Assembly: GCF_019297855.1 (NCBI RefSeq)
Contig: NZ_CP079194.1
Coordinates: 186,001 to 250,000, forward strand
Length of the DNA: 64,000 bases
Reading direction: 5' to 3'
From: Gymnodinialimonas ceratoperidinii
Lineage (GTDB): Bacteria; Pseudomonadota; Alphaproteobacteria; Rhodobacterales; Rhodobacteraceae
In this document: in pieces, positions 8,195-18,205 of the stretch
Position numbering within the stretch: position 1 is the first letter of the stretch
Layout of the letters: each line of letters begins with the position of its first letter
Made by a program: the position numbers and the translations under genes
The notes under the pieces: generated by a model
The model's input: only the letters and a program-made list of their open reading frames with translations
The model's database searches: none
What the model was told of the DNA's origin: nothing

Positions 8195-10189
8195 ATGGAT
8201 GATCTGCTCCAAAGCCTCGTTGCGACGGGGAAAGGCACAATTGCGCATGCGCGCCTTGATCCCGAAGCGACCGCCGAAGAAGGTGCCGCCTTCGGCGCTA
8301 CTTTTGACGCCCTTCTCCTCGATGGGTCCGCGCGCATCCCCGATCTGCGCAACCCGACACATGGGCCGATTGTCGTCTCCGCCGAGACACCGGTTCCGGA
8401 TGAGGCGTCGATCGATCTCGATCTTCCAGCTACCGGCGCCGCTGCACCACGCGCCGACGTCGTCTGGCCTCAACTCAATGGCGGCGAGGCAGGCATGGAG
8501 AGCCCGCTGCTTCGTGTTGATACCCAGTTTAAGGGCGCCCCAGCGCCTCAGCCTGTAGTTGTAGAGACATCTTCTCCGGTTGCTCCGAATCGCAGCACGG
8601 CTACTTACCCACAAAGCATAGCCCCACCAATGATGCCCGCGACTCAGCCAGAGCCATCGCCGCTCGTGGCTTCGCGGCCTGCGGCACCCACCGCATCGCC
8701 AGAGGCCAACGCACCAAGCACGGCGCCACTTCGCGCGAGCATTGCCGGCGAGGAAACGGTGGGAAGGATCCCCCATCAGCATTCCGATAGGTCTGCTGCA
8801 GTGCACCCTCTCCACACATATCGCGCCCCCGCCTCTCCGTCCGCGGCGGGCACACGACCGACTCTCGCATCAAATGTTGCGACCGAATTGCCGAAGCCGA
8901 CTACAGCGGAGACGCGGCTTCCCGTAGCTCCTCCGGTTAGCGACCCAACGCCTCGCACACCGCCGGGTATCTCCGTCGCTCAATCCCGAGGCGCACAGAT
9001 TCCACCACCAGCACAGGTACCTGCAACGCTGCCGCCTGGCCTTGTCAACGAGCGAAATGGCGCGACGGTGACGCCGCGCGGGTTCGCTCTCGGGCATCAC
9101 TGGCGTGCCACAGAAGCCTCGGCGACGCCGGCTCCCGATACGCCGCGGCCTGCAAGCATCTCCCCGGAACCGGCCGTCGCCAAAGGCCCAGCCCATGCTC
9201 AGGACGTTGAGAATGCGCGGCCATCACAGACTCGGGCCACCGTAGAAGGTCCGTCACAAAACCTGCCGCGACACGTGCAGAATGGAAGCGCCATATCTGC
9301 CGAACCGTCCGGAACTGAGCCATCCCGCAGTGAGCCAACACCTCGCAGGCCCCCCCAAATCACCGCGAACGCGCCTGCCAACGGGGCGCTCCCTGCGGAG
9401 CCTGCAGCCCTGCCACGCACAGGTCCGAGCCTTCCCGCCACGGCGAGCGCTTTGGCCAGCACTGGCTTCACCACGGTCGCCGCCCCCCCGTCCCGGCCGC
9501 AGGCCCTGACCGCGATCCAAGACGACGCGCCGCCGCGCGATGCCCCCGTCACGCGGGTGGGCGGCTGGACCGTTCCCGCGGCCACAGCGCCCTCCCCCTA
9601 TGCGATCGCGCCCATGCTCCCGACTCCTGCAAGTGTATCCGCCCCGCCGCTGGCGCTCCAGAACCTGACCGACGTTGCAGGCGACGCTCTTCCTGACCTC
9701 GACGCCAACCTCCAGACGCTGCTCGGCACCGCCTCATCTACAGCGCTCACCGCGCCGGGTACGGTGCTCGCGCAAGCCTCCACTGCCACGGCACAGGTCG
9801 TGGCTCAGCAACTGGCGGCCGCCCTCTCCGCAGGGTCCATCGATGCCGACAGCCCGCTGGAACTCGCGCTCGATCCTCCGGAGTTGGGACGCGTCCGGAT
9901 GATGATGTCCGAAGTCGCCGGCGTGATGACCCTGACGATCCACGCCGAGCGACCGGAAACCGCCGACCTGATGCGCCGCCATCTGGACCTTCTGGCTCAG
10001 GAATTTGCGGAAGCGGGGCTCGATTCGCCCTCCGTTCACATCTCGCAGGACGGCGCTGACACCCCTGATGGCAGAGATCAGGACGATCCTTTCGCCGCCC
10101 CCGTCACCACCGAGGCCGCCGCCGCCGATGACGCACGCAGCCACCCACGCGAAAGCACCGCCGATGGCGGGCTCGACCTCAGACTATAG
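8195..10189 (+). CDS. fliK: Flagellar hook-length control protein FliK
   Basis: 664 residues from ATG 8195 (a TTG at 8150 in the same frame is an alternative; neither has a perfect ribosome binding site). The first ~430 residues are a low-complexity region rich in Pro, Ala, Ser and Thr, as expected for the molecular-ruler part. The C-terminal substrate-switch domain is clear: LELALDPPELGRVRMMMSEV, then MTLTIHAERPETADLMRRHL, then LAQEFAEAGLDSPSV. It ends 10 bases before flgD on the same strand. FliK sets hook length and switches the export apparatus to filament substrates. Confidence 0.85.
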   Translation: MDDLLQSLVATGKGTIAHARLDPEATAEEGAAFGATFDALLLDGSARIPDLRNPTHGPIVVSAETPVPDEASIDLDLPATGAAAPRADVVWPQLNGGEAGMESPLLRVDTQFKGAPAPQPVVVETSSPVAPNRSTATYPQSIAPPMMPATQPEPSPLVASRPAAPTASPEANAPSTAPLRASIAGEETVGRIPHQHSDRSAAVHPLHTYRAPASPSAAGTRPTLASNVATELPKPTTAETRLPVAPPVSDPTPRTPPGISVAQSRGAQIPPPAQVPATLPPGLVNERNGATVTPRGFALGHHWRATEASATPAPDTPRPASISPEPAVAKGPAHAQDVENARPSQTRATVEGPSQNLPRHVQNGSAISAEPSGTEPSRSEPTPRRPPQITANAPANGALPAEPAALPRTGPSLPATASALASTGFTTVAAPPSRPQALTAIQDDAPPRDAPVTRVGGWTVPAATAPSPYAIAPMLPTPASVSAPPLALQNLTDVAGDALPDLDANLQTLLGTASSTALTAPGTVLAQASTATAQVVAQQLAAALSAGSIDADSPLELALDPPELGRVRMMMSEVAGVMTLTIHAERPETADLMRRHLDLLAQEFAEAGLDSPSVHISQDGADTPDGRDQDDPFAAPVTTEAAAADDARSHPRESTADGGLDLRL

Positions 10190-10199
10190 GACCCTCGCC

Positions 10200-10865
10200 A
10201 TGGAAATTCTTTCCGCCCTTCAAAGCAACAATGCCACGCCGGCGCCGGTGCAGGAGAATTCCGCGCTGGCATCGATCACCTCGGACTTCGACATGTTCCT
10301 GCGCTTGCTGACCACGCAGATGCAGAATCAGGACCCGTTGGACCCCGCAGATTCCACGGAATACACGGCCCAACTCGCCACATTCTCCGGCGTCGAGCAG
10401 CAGGTGGAGACCAATAATCTCCTGCGCGATCTGCAGGCCAGTTTTGCCTCGATGAATATGGGGCAGCTCTCCGGCTGGATCGGGATGGAGGCCCGCGCCG
10501 AGGTGCCGGTGAACTTCACCGGACAGACGACCATGGTGCAGGTGGCGCCCCATGCCCTGGCAGATCGGATGGAGCTGATCGTCCGCAACGGCGCAGGTGA
10601 CGTCGTGGCCAGCGTGCCCGCTGTCCTGACGGATGAGCCCTTCGCCTGGGACGGGCGCGGCAATGACGGCACGCCGCTGCCTCACGATACCTATTCCCTC
10701 TCGGTCCAAAGCTGGAGTGGTGAGGACGTCCTCGAAGAACGCGCGGCCTTCGTCTACGGCGAGATTACCGAAGCACAGACCCTTTCCGGCGAAGTCTGGG
10801 TCACGATGGAGAATGGCGTCAGCCTGCCCGCCGAAAACGTGCAAGGCCTGCGCCGCGCGCCGTGA
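10200..10865 (+). CDS. flgD: Flagellar hook assembly protein FlgD
   Basis: 221 residues from ATG 10200; an upstream extension of the frame lies inside fliK and is ignored. The N-terminal FlgD motif is present (DMFLRLLTTQMQNQDPLDPA, TAQLATFSGVEQQVETNN) followed by the C-terminal beta-sandwich/tudor-like half (WDGRGNDGTPLPHDTYSLSV). FlgD is the scaffold cap for hook polymerisation. It pairs with fliK, and the two converge on ubiB, whose stop is 5 bases away on the other strand. Confidence 0.9.
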   Translation: MEILSALQSNNATPAPVQENSALASITSDFDMFLRLLTTQMQNQDPLDPADSTEYTAQLATFSGVEQQVETNNLLRDLQASFASMNMGQLSGWIGMEARAEVPVNFTGQTTMVQVAPHALADRMELIVRNGAGDVVASVPAVLTDEPFAWDGRGNDGTPLPHDTYSLSVQSWSGEDVLEERAAFVYGEITEAQTLSGEVWVTMENGVSLPAENVQGLRRAP

Positions 10866-10869
10866 TGGC

Positions 10870-12399
10870 CTAGAAAACCGACATCGCCAGCGCGAGGCCA
10901 AGGCCGAGCGTGATGCCGACTGCGCCGACAACCAGCCGTTCCGGCCAGCGGCTCGGCGGGATCGGCCGCACCGGGTGGGCGTGGGCGATCAGCGCCGCCT
11001 CGGCCAGTTGCGGCAAGCGAGGTCCGAAACGGGACAGCACCATGGCCGTGCGCATGAGGTCTCGCGCCATTGCCTGCGGGCCGATCGACTGGGCGATGTA
11101 TTTCTCTACCTCCGGCCGCGCCACGGCCCAGATGTTGAGATCCGGATCGAGGGATCGGCCCACGCCTTCCACAACCACCATGGTGCGTTGCAGCAGGATC
11201 AGTTCGGTCCGGGTTTCCATGCCGAAGCGTTCGGTCACCTCGAACAGGTAGGCCAGCAGATGCCCCATGGAGATGCGAGAGGCCTCCATGCCGAAGATCG
11301 GCTCGCCGACACTGCGCAGCGCTTGGGCGAATTCGCCCACGTCGCGGTCGGCAGGCACGTAGCCCGCCTCGAAATGCACTTCCGCCACGCGGCGATAATC
11401 CTTGCGGATGAAGCCCATAAGGATCTCGGCATAGACCCGGCGGGTATATTCGTCGATCCGCCCCATGATCCCGAAATCCAGCGCCACAACGTCTCCGTTC
11501 GGCGCCACCTTCAAGTTCCCCTGATGCATGTCGGCGTGAAAATAGCCGTCGCGCAGCGCATGGCGCAGGAACATCTGCAACACTGTCGCGCCCAGCTTCT
11601 TGCGGTCGTGCCGTGCGGCATCGATTGCCGCGAGATCCGAGAGCGGAAGCCCCTCGGCCCATTCCAGCACCATCATCCGCCGGGTGGACATGTTCCACTC
11701 GACCTTCGGCACCACGAAGCCCTCGTCCTCGGCGGTATTGGCGTAGAACTCCCCGGCGGCCGAGGCTTCGATCCGCAGGTCCAGCTCTTGCGTCACCACG
11801 CCTTCGAAATGGTCCACCACGTCGCGCGGCCGCAGCCGCCGTGACGAGGGTGAGAGGGTCTCGACCAGATCGGCGATTAGGTGGAAGGCATCAACGTCGC
11901 GCTTGAAGGCGCGCTCGATGCCGGGGCGCAGGATCTTCACCGCCACTTCGCGGCCCGAGTCCGCCAGCGTCGCACGATGCACCTGAGCGATGGAGGCCGC
12001 GGCGACCGGTTCCGAGAAATGGCTGAAGGTGGCCTCGACCGGGCCGTGCAACTCGGCCTCCACCACCGCGCGGGCTTCGGCCAGCGGGAACGGCGGCAGC
12101 TTGTCCTGCAGGACCTGCAATTCCAGCGCCATGTCGGGCCCGACCACGTCAGGCCGAGTGGAGAGGATCTGCCCGAACTTGATGTAGGCGGGCCCCAGCG
12201 CCGTCAGCGCGCGCGGCACCGGCGGCATCATCGGGTCACCCTTCAGGCCCAGCCACTTGAACGGCCAGCCCAGGATGCGCGCGGCGACCCGGATCGGGCG
12301 CGGCGCGTCGAGGGCTTCGAGGACCGCGCCCATGGCCCCGGTCCGCTCGAACGTGGCGCCGGTCCGAACCAGCCGCCAGATGTTGTGAGGTCCGCGCAC
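10870..12399 (-). CDS. ubiB: UbiB, ABC1/ADCK-type protein of ubiquinone biosynthesis
   Basis: 509 residues with a GTG start directly abutting the ubiE stop. The UbiB protein-kinase-like fold shows the KxGQ motif (AYIKFGQILSTRPDVV), the ATP-binding lysine segment (VAVKILRPGIERAF), the catalytic loop (FHADMHQGNLKV) and DFG (VALDFGIMGRID). Two C-terminal membrane segments close the protein (LVVGAVGITLGLGLALAMSV). UbiB is an ATPase/kinase-like accessory factor for ubiquinone synthesis. It forms an operon with ubiE. Confidence 0.93.
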   Translation of the reverse strand: MRGPHNIWRLVRTGATFERTGAMGAVLEALDAPRPIRVAARILGWPFKWLGLKGDPMMPPVPRALTALGPAYIKFGQILSTRPDVVGPDMALELQVLQDKLPPFPLAEARAVVEAELHGPVEATFSHFSEPVAAASIAQVHRATLADSGREVAVKILRPGIERAFKRDVDAFHLIADLVETLSPSSRRLRPRDVVDHFEGVVTQELDLRIEASAAGEFYANTAEDEGFVVPKVEWNMSTRRMMVLEWAEGLPLSDLAAIDAARHDRKKLGATVLQMFLRHALRDGYFHADMHQGNLKVAPNGDVVALDFGIMGRIDEYTRRVYAEILMGFIRKDYRRVAEVHFEAGYVPADRDVGEFAQALRSVGEPIFGMEASRISMGHLLAYLFEVTERFGMETRTELILLQRTMVVVEGVGRSLDPDLNIWAVARPEVEKYIAQSIGPQAMARDLMRTAMVLSRFGPRLPQLAEAALIAHAHPVRPIPPSRWPERLVVGAVGITLGLGLALAMSVF

Positions 12400-13149
12400 T
12401 TAGATCTTCCACCCCGAATGCAGGGCAGCGATGCCCATGGAAAGGTTGCGGTATTTCACCTGCTCGAAGCCCGCATCACGGATCATCGCGGCGAAGGTCT
12501 CCTGATCGGGAAACTTGCGGATTGATTCGACCAGATACTGGTAGGAATCGCGATCCCCGGCGATAAGCTGCCCCATCTGCGGGATCACGTTGAAGGAATA
12601 GAGGTCATAGAGCTTCTGCATCCCGTCATTGGGCAGTTGCGAGAACTCCAGAACCATCAGCCGCCCGCCGGGTTTCAGCACCCGGTAGGCCTCGGAAAGC
12701 GCCTCGTTGATCCGGGTCACGTTCCGGATGCCGAAGCTGATCGTGTAGACGTCGAAGCTGTTATCCGGGAACGGCAGCGCCATGGCATCGCCGCAGACCC
12801 ACGAAAGGCGGCTCGCCAGCGCCTCGGCCTCGGCCCGCTTCTCGCCCTCTTCCAGCATCGATTGCGTCATGTCGAAGACGGTCGCATGGGCCCCCGGCGC
12901 GCGCTTGAGGAAGCGGAAAGAGATGTCGCCGGTGCCGCCCGCCACATCGAGCAATTTCTGATCGTCGCGGGGCGCGAGCCAGTCCATCATCGCGTCTTTC
13001 CAGACCCGGTGGATGCCCACGCTCATCACGTCGTTCATCACGTCGTATTTCGAGGCGACGTTGGTGAAGACGCCATGGACCATCCCGGCCTTCTGGTCTT
13101 CGGCTACGTCCTGAAAGCCGAAATGCGTGGTCTCGCTGTCTTTAACCAT
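12400..13149 (-). CDS. ubiE: Ubiquinone/menaquinone C-methyltransferase UbiE
   Basis: 249 residues when started at the ATG at 13149, which has a well spaced GAGG; two ATGs 18-24 bases further upstream are less likely. Motifs: [20 protein letters not shown] (family signature), [16 protein letters not shown] (SAM binding), [20 protein letters not shown] (second signature). It methylates the quinone ring in ubiquinone synthesis using S-adenosylmethionine. It lies upstream of ubiB in one transcript and is divergent from the membrane protein at 13231. Confidence 0.95.
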   Translation of the reverse strand: MVKDSETTHFGFQDVAEDQKAGMVHGVFTNVASKYDVMNDVMSVGIHRVWKDAMMDWLAPRDDQKLLDVAGGTGDISFRFLKRAPGAHATVFDMTQSMLEEGEKRAEAEALASRLSWVCGDAMALPFPDNSFDVYTISFGIRNVTRINEALSEAYRVLKPGGRLMVLEFSQLPNDGMQKLYDLYSFNVIPQMGQLIAGDRDSYQYLVESIRKFPDQETFAAMIRDAGFEQVKYRNLSMGIAALHSGWKI

Positions 13150-13230
13150 TGGGTGCCTCAAACTTGTCATCATGCTGAGGTAGTCCTTTGTCCCTCAAAG
13201 GACAAATTATGAATTGCCGCAGGAGTTGAT

Positions 13231-13944
13231 GTGACCATCGCGATGCCATCGGAAAAGCGCCCCGCGCGCCCTTCTAGGACTGCGGCGCGCAGGGTGCGGA
13301 TCCTGCTTGGCCTCTGCATGGCCGGGCTGGCGCTCGTGATCGTGCTCGGCACGTCGTTGGACCGGTTGGAGCCGTGGTTCCTGTCGCTTGGCCTGCAGCC
13401 GGATGGATACTTGGCCCAGGGAATGTTTGAACTTGTCGCGACCCTCCTCATCGTGCCGCCGCTTCTGGGATTGTTCCATGCCGTGGGCACCCTTGGCACC
13501 GATCGCGGCGAGGTGGATGCCGCCGGGCGGATCATCCTGCGGCACCGCGCCGGCGCGCGCCGCTTGCATGTCGGTCTTTGCGCCGCGCTTGTGGCGCTGT
13601 TCTGCGCCGGCGCCTATTTCCTGACCGACCCCGGCGACCTCGTGTTGCGCCTGATCTCGACCCTCTGCGCGGCCGGGTTCTTCGTCGCCGCCTATATCAT
13701 CTGGTCGGCACGGATCCTTTACGACGACACCATGGTGATGGTGCCTCGATTCTGCCGCGCGCCGCGACGTTTGGAATGGCGCGACCTAAGCGCGGTGGAA
13801 TGGATCGCGGCGCAAAAGCATTTCGAACTGACCTTCACGCAAGGCCGCAAGATCACTATCTCCTCTTCCTACGCCGGGGTGCATGACCTGATCGCCCTCG
13901 CAAGAAGGATGGTGATCGAGAATGCCCGAACTGCCCGAAGTTGA
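13231..13944 (+). CDS. Hypothetical membrane protein next to mutM
   Basis: 237 residues from a GTG with AGGAG 5 bases upstream. Four likely membrane segments ([76 protein letters not shown]) are followed by a cytoplasmic C-terminal domain of about 80 residues ([20 protein letters not shown] ... [16 protein letters not shown]) with the look of a small beta-rich PH-like domain. I do not recognise a function. Its end overlaps mutM by 23 bases, so the two are translationally coupled. Confidence 0.7.
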   Translation: MTIAMPSEKRPARPSRTAARRVRILLGLCMAGLALVIVLGTSLDRLEPWFLSLGLQPDGYLAQGMFELVATLLIVPPLLGLFHAVGTLGTDRGEVDAAGRIILRHRAGARRLHVGLCAALVALFCAGAYFLTDPGDLVLRLISTLCAAGFFVAAYIIWSARILYDDTMVMVPRFCRAPRRLEWRDLSAVEWIAAQKHFELTFTQGRKITISSSYAGVHDLIALARRMVIENARTARS

Positions 13945-14773
13945 GACTGTGCGCCGCGGGCTTCTGCCCGTTCTCGAAGGCGCGCGAATCGTACGGGCCG
14001 AGGTCAACCGCCCGGACCTGCGCTGGCCCTTCCCCGAGAACATGGCCGCCCGGCTGGAGGGCGCGACGGTCACGGCACTGCGGCGGCGGTCAAAGTACCT
14101 GCTCGCCGATCTCGACACCGGGGAAACCCTGCTGATCCACCTCGGCATGTCCGGGCGCATGCAGATTTCCGGCGATGTCATCGGCAGTTTCCACCACGAT
14201 CATCCCGCCGCCCAGAAGCACGATCACGTGGTCCTCGATACCGAGGGCGGCGCGCGGATCACCTTCAACGATGCCCGCCGCTTTGGCGCGATGGACCTGA
14301 TGGAGACCGCCGCGCAGGATCAGCACTGGCTGATCCGTGACCTCGGCCCCGAACCCCTCGGCAATGCCTTCAACGAGGCGCATCTGATTGCCGCTTTCAA
14401 GGGCAAGCGCTCTCCGGTGAAGACCGCGCTGCTGGATCAACGCATCGTCTCGGGCCTTGGCAACATCTACGTCTGCGAGGCGCTGTGGCGCGCGGGGATC
14501 TCTCCGCTACGTCAAGCGGGCCGGATCAGCGCGGCCCGAGTCGCCAAACTGGTGCCGATCATCCGCGATGTTCTGAGCGAGGCGATTGAAGCGGGCGGCT
14601 CCAGCCTGCGCGATCATCGGCAAGCAAGTGGCGAACTGGGATATTTTCAACACACCTTTAGGGCCTATGACCGCGAGGGAAGCCCCTGCCAAACCCCAGA
14701 CTGCACAGGAAAAATCCACCGCAAGGTGCAATCGGGCCGCTCCAGCTTCTACTGCCCCGCCTGCCAGAGATAA
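13922..14773 (+). CDS. mutM: Formamidopyrimidine-DNA glycosylase (Fpg/MutM)
   Basis: 283 residues starting [14 protein letters not shown], where Pro1 after Met removal and Glu are the catalytic residues. The C-terminal zinc finger is intact ([15 protein letters not shown] ... FYCPACQR). It excises oxidised purines such as 8-oxoguanine and nicks the strand. The helix-two-turn-helix segment [20 protein letters not shown] is also present. It overlaps the membrane protein gene upstream. Confidence 0.96.
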   Translation: MPELPEVETVRRGLLPVLEGARIVRAEVNRPDLRWPFPENMAARLEGATVTALRRRSKYLLADLDTGETLLIHLGMSGRMQISGDVIGSFHHDHPAAQKHDHVVLDTEGGARITFNDARRFGAMDLMETAAQDQHWLIRDLGPEPLGNAFNEAHLIAAFKGKRSPVKTALLDQRIVSGLGNIYVCEALWRAGISPLRQAGRISAARVAKLVPIIRDVLSEAIEAGGSSLRDHRQASGELGYFQHTFRAYDREGSPCQTPDCTGKIHRKVQSGRSSFYCPACQR

Positions 14774-14837
14774 CTTGAACCCTCCCACGGCGATGCTAAC
14801 CCTCGTGCTCTATCGAAACTGCGGATGAGCATATTCC

Positions 14838-15614
14838 ATGGCCTATGAGACCCTGATCGTCGACGTTGAAGATCACATCTGCCTCATAAAACTGAACCGC
14901 CCTGACGCGCTGAACGCGCTCAACAGCCAGCTGCTGGAGGAATTGGGCAAGGCGCTCAAGGCCGCCGACAGCAACGACAAGGTGCGCTGCATCGTGATCA
15001 CCGGATCGGACAAGGCCTTTGCCGCCGGCGCCGACGTGACCGAGATGGCCAGCAAGAGCTTTCCCGATGTCCTCTCCGAGGACATGTTCGCCAAGGACGA
15101 CCGGGCCATCCGCTCCGTCCGCAAGCCGATCATCGCCGCGGTTGCGGGCTATGCGCTTGGCGGCGGCTGCGAACTGGCGATGTCGTGCGATTTCATCATC
15201 GCCGCCGAGAACGCCAAGTTCGGCCAGCCCGAGATCAACCTCGGCGTCATCGCTGGCATGGGCGGCACCCAGCGCCTGACCAAGCTGGTGGGCAAGTCGA
15301 AGGCGATGGACATGCATCTGACCGGTCGCTTCATGACCGCCGAGGAAGCCGAGCGCTCTGGCCTCGCCTCCCGCGTCGTGCCGACCAAGAAGCTGGTCGA
15401 GGAAGCCATGGCCGCCGCCGCCAAGATCGCCGAGAAATCCGCGCTGGCCACCATGGCGGCGAAAGAGGCGGTGAACCGGGCCGAGGAAGTCTCGCTCAGC
15501 GAAGGCCTTTTGTTCGAGCGGCGGTTGTTCCACTCGCTCTTTGCGACCAACGACCAGTCCGAGGGCATGTCCGCCTTCATCGAGAAGCGCGAGCCGCAGT
15601 TCCGGGACAAGTAA
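14838..15614 (+). CDS. Enoyl-CoA hydratase/isomerase family protein
   Basis: 258 residues of the crotonase family: oxyanion-hole segment [12 protein letters not shown], then [20 protein letters not shown] and [20 protein letters not shown] with the two acidic catalytic residues (Glu in GGGCELA and in QPEINLG) found in true short-chain enoyl-CoA hydratases. It hydrates trans-2-enoyl-CoA during beta-oxidation or related pathways. Its place between mutM and rpsT is usual for roseobacters. An alternative isomerase role cannot be excluded. Confidence 0.9.
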   Translation: MAYETLIVDVEDHICLIKLNRPDALNALNSQLLEELGKALKAADSNDKVRCIVITGSDKAFAAGADVTEMASKSFPDVLSEDMFAKDDRAIRSVRKPIIAAVAGYALGGGCELAMSCDFIIAAENAKFGQPEINLGVIAGMGGTQRLTKLVGKSKAMDMHLTGRFMTAEEAERSGLASRVVPTKKLVEEAMAAAAKIAEKSALATMAAKEAVNRAEEVSLSEGLLFERRLFHSLFATNDQSEGMSAFIEKREPQFRDK

Positions 15615-15800
15615 GCCGGGCCTGCGCATTTGCGGAGAAAGAGTCTTCCCTTTCTTCCTCACTTTCCCTAAACGACGCGTCAGACATGCGTGAGAGGCCC
15701 GCTTTGGCCAGATTCGTCCGGTACAGAACCCGGAGACGGGACCCCCCGCGCGTTGGATATTGCATTCGCCCGATAAAGGGCCCCGAAAGGATCAGACACC

Positions 15801-16067
15801 ATGGCAAATTCGCCCCAAGCCAAGAAACGCGCCCGCCAGAACGAGCGTCGCTTCGCCATCAACAAAGCCCGCCGCTCGCGCATCCGTACGCACCTGCGTT
15901 CCGTCGAAGAGGCCATCGCCTCCGGTGATCAGGAAGCCGCGGCAGCAGCCCTGAAGGCCGCACAGCCCGAGCTGATGCGCGGCGTCACCAAGGGCGTGAT
16001 GCACAAGAACACCGCGTCGCGGAAAATGTCGCGTCTGGCTTCCCGTGTGAAAGCGCTCGGCGCCTAA
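15801..16067 (+). CDS. rpsT: 30S ribosomal protein S20
   Basis: 88 residues, [20 protein letters not shown] at the start and [20 protein letters not shown] near the end, both diagnostic of S20. A primary 16S rRNA-binding protein. It is a single gene with its own Rho-independent terminator 25 bases after the stop, and lies upstream of dnaA. Confidence 0.97.
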   Translation: MANSPQAKKRARQNERRFAINKARRSRIRTHLRSVEEAIASGDQEAAAAALKAAQPELMRGVTKGVMHKNTASRKMSRLASRVKALGA

Positions 16068-16092
16068 ACTTCTCGAAATATTCTGCATTGAT

Positions 16093-16122
16093 AAGGCGCT
16101 CCGTCACCGGGGCGCCTTTTTT
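16093..16122 (+). terminator. Rho-independent terminator of rpsT
   Basis: A 10-bp stem (AAGGCGCTCC / GGGGCGCCTT, one G-U pair) with loop gtcacc is followed by a run of six T. It ends the rpsT transcript and separates it from dnaA. Confidence 0.9.
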
Positions 16123-16611
16123 CTTTTCCAAACAATACCGAATCTTAAGGGCCGTTTAGGACCCGAGAGATTCGATATTCGGAAGGTTGGGAGTCAAGCG
16201 CGAAGACATGTTGCGAGGTTAAGGCGACTCCCGATAACTTGATCTTGCGAGTCATACGCCTTGGGGGTGGATGAGGGGCACCAGCCTCAATTTGACATGC
16301 GGCAGGGCCGGGGTGCTTGGACACACTTCGGTCAACATCGACGCTATTGTCGACGCATATCAAATCGAGGTCGAAAGGGACAAACCGCATATCGCACGAT
16401 ATGCGACGCCCCTCTTCTTTTGGTGTTCTTGATCCGCCTCATGATCAGATTTTTTGAATTGTGCCCGGGCACCGCTGGCAAACCGGTGGGCCGAAAAGGG
16501 CGCCGTCGATCTGATCATCCTCCGGGGAAGGTTGCTGTGACCAAGCGGCAGATACTGGTGAGGAACCGGCCAACAGATAGGCGCCGGGCATATGAAGGAC
16601 GGGACGAAGGC
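16123..16611. other. Leader/regulatory region between rpsT and dnaA, no gene seen
   Basis: 489 bases without a convincing gene; an open frame from 16261 is merely the in-frame upstream extension of dnaA. It holds several symmetric elements: GGGAGTC (16190-16196)/GACTCCC (16225-16231), the near-perfect palindrome at 16386-16405, a short IR in atcgacgctattgtcgac, and a 10-base inverted pair ATGATCAGAT (16441-16450) / ATCTGATCAT (16509-16518) enclosing a G+C hairpin. I found no cluster of TTATCCACA-type DnaA boxes, so there is no positive evidence for oriC here. TTAA-N7-TTAG at about 16145 resembles a CtrA half-site pair, but weakly. Confidence 0.5.
16386..16405. promoter_or_regulatory. 20-bp perfect inverted repeat upstream of dnaA
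   Basis: CGCATATCG (16386-16394) and CGATATGCG (16397-16405) are exact reverse complements with a 2-base spacer (CA). The size is typical of a dimeric repressor site. It lies 206 bases before the dnaA start, with no obvious regulator gene nearby. Confidence 0.5.
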
Positions 16612-18078
16612 ATGACGAACGACACATGGAATGATGTGCGACAAGAGCTGTTGAAGGTTGTCGGCAAGAACAACTTCTCTGCATGGATTGAACCCATTGC
16701 CTTTGATCGGCTCGACGACCGCACGGCGCATTTCCACGTGCCCACCAATTTCATCGGCTCCTGGGTTACCAACAACTTCGGTGACCTGATTCTGCGCCAC
16801 CTCTCGGCCCATGGCGCGGGTGCCGACCGCGTGAAGTTCACCGTGGCGCCCCGCGATGCCGATGCGACGCCCGCCAACACGCCTGTTGCAAGCCCCGCGG
16901 CCCCTGCGCCCATAGCCTCCGAGCCGGTCATGGCGGCCGAGCCCGCGCCCGCGTCCTTCGCGCCTGCCCCGGCAGCGACCCCGGCTCCGGCCCCCGCAGC
17001 CGCCTCCGCCCCGGCCGCCTCGGCGCCCTCCCACGAGCTGCCCGGCGCCAAGCTGAACCCGAATTTCACCTTCGCCAATTTTGTCGTCGGCAAACCGAAC
17101 GAGCTGGCCCATGCCGCCGCCCGTCGCGTGGCCGAGACGCTGGACGTCACCTTCAACCCGCTGTTCCTTTACGGCGGCGTCGGCCTCGGCAAGACGCACC
17201 TGATGCATGCCATCGCCTGGGACCTTCAGGGCCGATTCCCGGACGCCAAGATCCTCTACCTCTCCGCCGAGCAGTTCATGCACCGCTTCGTGCGCGCCCT
17301 GCGCGAGCAGGATACCTTCAACTTCAAGGAGACCTTCCGCTCGGTCGATATCCTGATGGTCGATGACGTGCAGTTCATCGCCGGCAAGACCTCGACCCAG
17401 CAGGAGTTCTTCCACACGTTCAACGCGCTGGTGGAGATGGGCAAGCAGATCGTCATCTCCGGTGACCGCGCGCCCGTCGACATGGAAGAGCTCGACAACC
17501 GCATCGCCTCGCGGCTGCAGTGCGGCCTTGTCGTCGATATCCACCCGACCGATTACGAGCTGCGCCTGAGCGTGCTGCAGCACAAGGCCGAGATGATGGG
17601 CGCGAAGTATCAGCACATCACCTTCGCCGACGGCGTGCTGGAATACCTCGCGCAGAAGATCTCTTCGAACGTCCGCGTGCTGGAAGGCGCGCTGACCCGG
17701 CTCTATGCCTTCGCCGACCTCGTGCGCCGCGAAGTGACCGTGGACCTCGCCAAGGAATGCCTGACCGACGTGCTGCGCGCGACGGACAAGAAGGTGACCA
17801 TGGACGAGATCCTCAAGAAGACCTGCGAATACTACAAGATCCGCCAGGTCGACATGATCAGCCAGAACCGCCAGCGCGTCATCGCGCGGCCGCGGCAGAT
17901 GGCCATGTACCTCTGCAAGCGTCTGACCACCCGCTCCCTGCCCGAGATCGGCAAGAAGTTCGGTGGCCGCGATCACACCACGATCCTTTACGGCGTGCGC
18001 AAGATCGAAGAGCTGATGCAGGCGGACAGCCAGATCGCCGAGGATGCGGAACTGTTGCGCAGAACGCTGGAAGCCTGA
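16612..18078 (+). CDS. dnaA: Chromosomal replication initiator protein DnaA
   Basis: 488 residues from ATG 16612. Domain I is at residues 1-80 (WNDVRQELLKVVGKNNFSAW). An Ala/Pro-rich domain II linker of about 60 residues follows. The AAA+ domain III has Walker A GGVGLGKTHLMHAIAW and Walker B SVDILMVDDVQFIAGK, and domain IV carries the DnaA signature GGRDHTTILYGVRKIEEL. It initiates replication at oriC. It is followed by dnaN after 127 bases containing a hairpin. Confidence 0.97.
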   Translation: MTNDTWNDVRQELLKVVGKNNFSAWIEPIAFDRLDDRTAHFHVPTNFIGSWVTNNFGDLILRHLSAHGAGADRVKFTVAPRDADATPANTPVASPAAPAPIASEPVMAAEPAPASFAPAPAATPAPAPAAASAPAASAPSHELPGAKLNPNFTFANFVVGKPNELAHAAARRVAETLDVTFNPLFLYGGVGLGKTHLMHAIAWDLQGRFPDAKILYLSAEQFMHRFVRALREQDTFNFKETFRSVDILMVDDVQFIAGKTSTQQEFFHTFNALVEMGKQIVISGDRAPVDMEELDNRIASRLQCGLVVDIHPTDYELRLSVLQHKAEMMGAKYQHITFADGVLEYLAQKISSNVRVLEGALTRLYAFADLVRREVTVDLAKECLTDVLRATDKKVTMDEILKKTCEYYKIRQVDMISQNRQRVIARPRQMAMYLCKRLTTRSLPEIGKKFGGRDHTTILYGVRKIEELMQADSQIAEDAELLRRTLEA

Positions 18079-18096
18079 GCTTTCCGTGCCCCAATC

Positions 18097-18126
18097 CGTG
18101 CTTGCCACTTGACGCTGGCAAGCACG
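18097..18126 (+). terminator. Intercistronic hairpin between dnaA and dnaN
   Basis: Perfect 11-bp stem CGTGCTTGCCA / TGGCAAGCACG with an 8-base loop, 18 bases after the dnaA stop. No T tract follows, so it is a weak terminator or an mRNA-processing/stability hairpin that could uncouple dnaN from dnaA. Confidence 0.6.
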
Positions 18127-18205
18127 CGGGCAGTATCCTATTCAACTTTGTGAATATCTGGGGTCCGAGACGTCTCGCGGCCCCCAACTCTGTCGGAGCG
18201 AAGCT

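Noticed and set aside
16123..16611. Chromosomal origin of replication next to dnaA
   Set aside because: No cluster of DnaA boxes or AT-rich unwinding element was found; in many alphaproteobacteria oriC is elsewhere.
16360..18108. 582-codon minus-strand frame opposite dnaA
   Set aside because: Glycine/arginine-rich antisense of the Ala/Pro linker and AAA+ domain; shadow.
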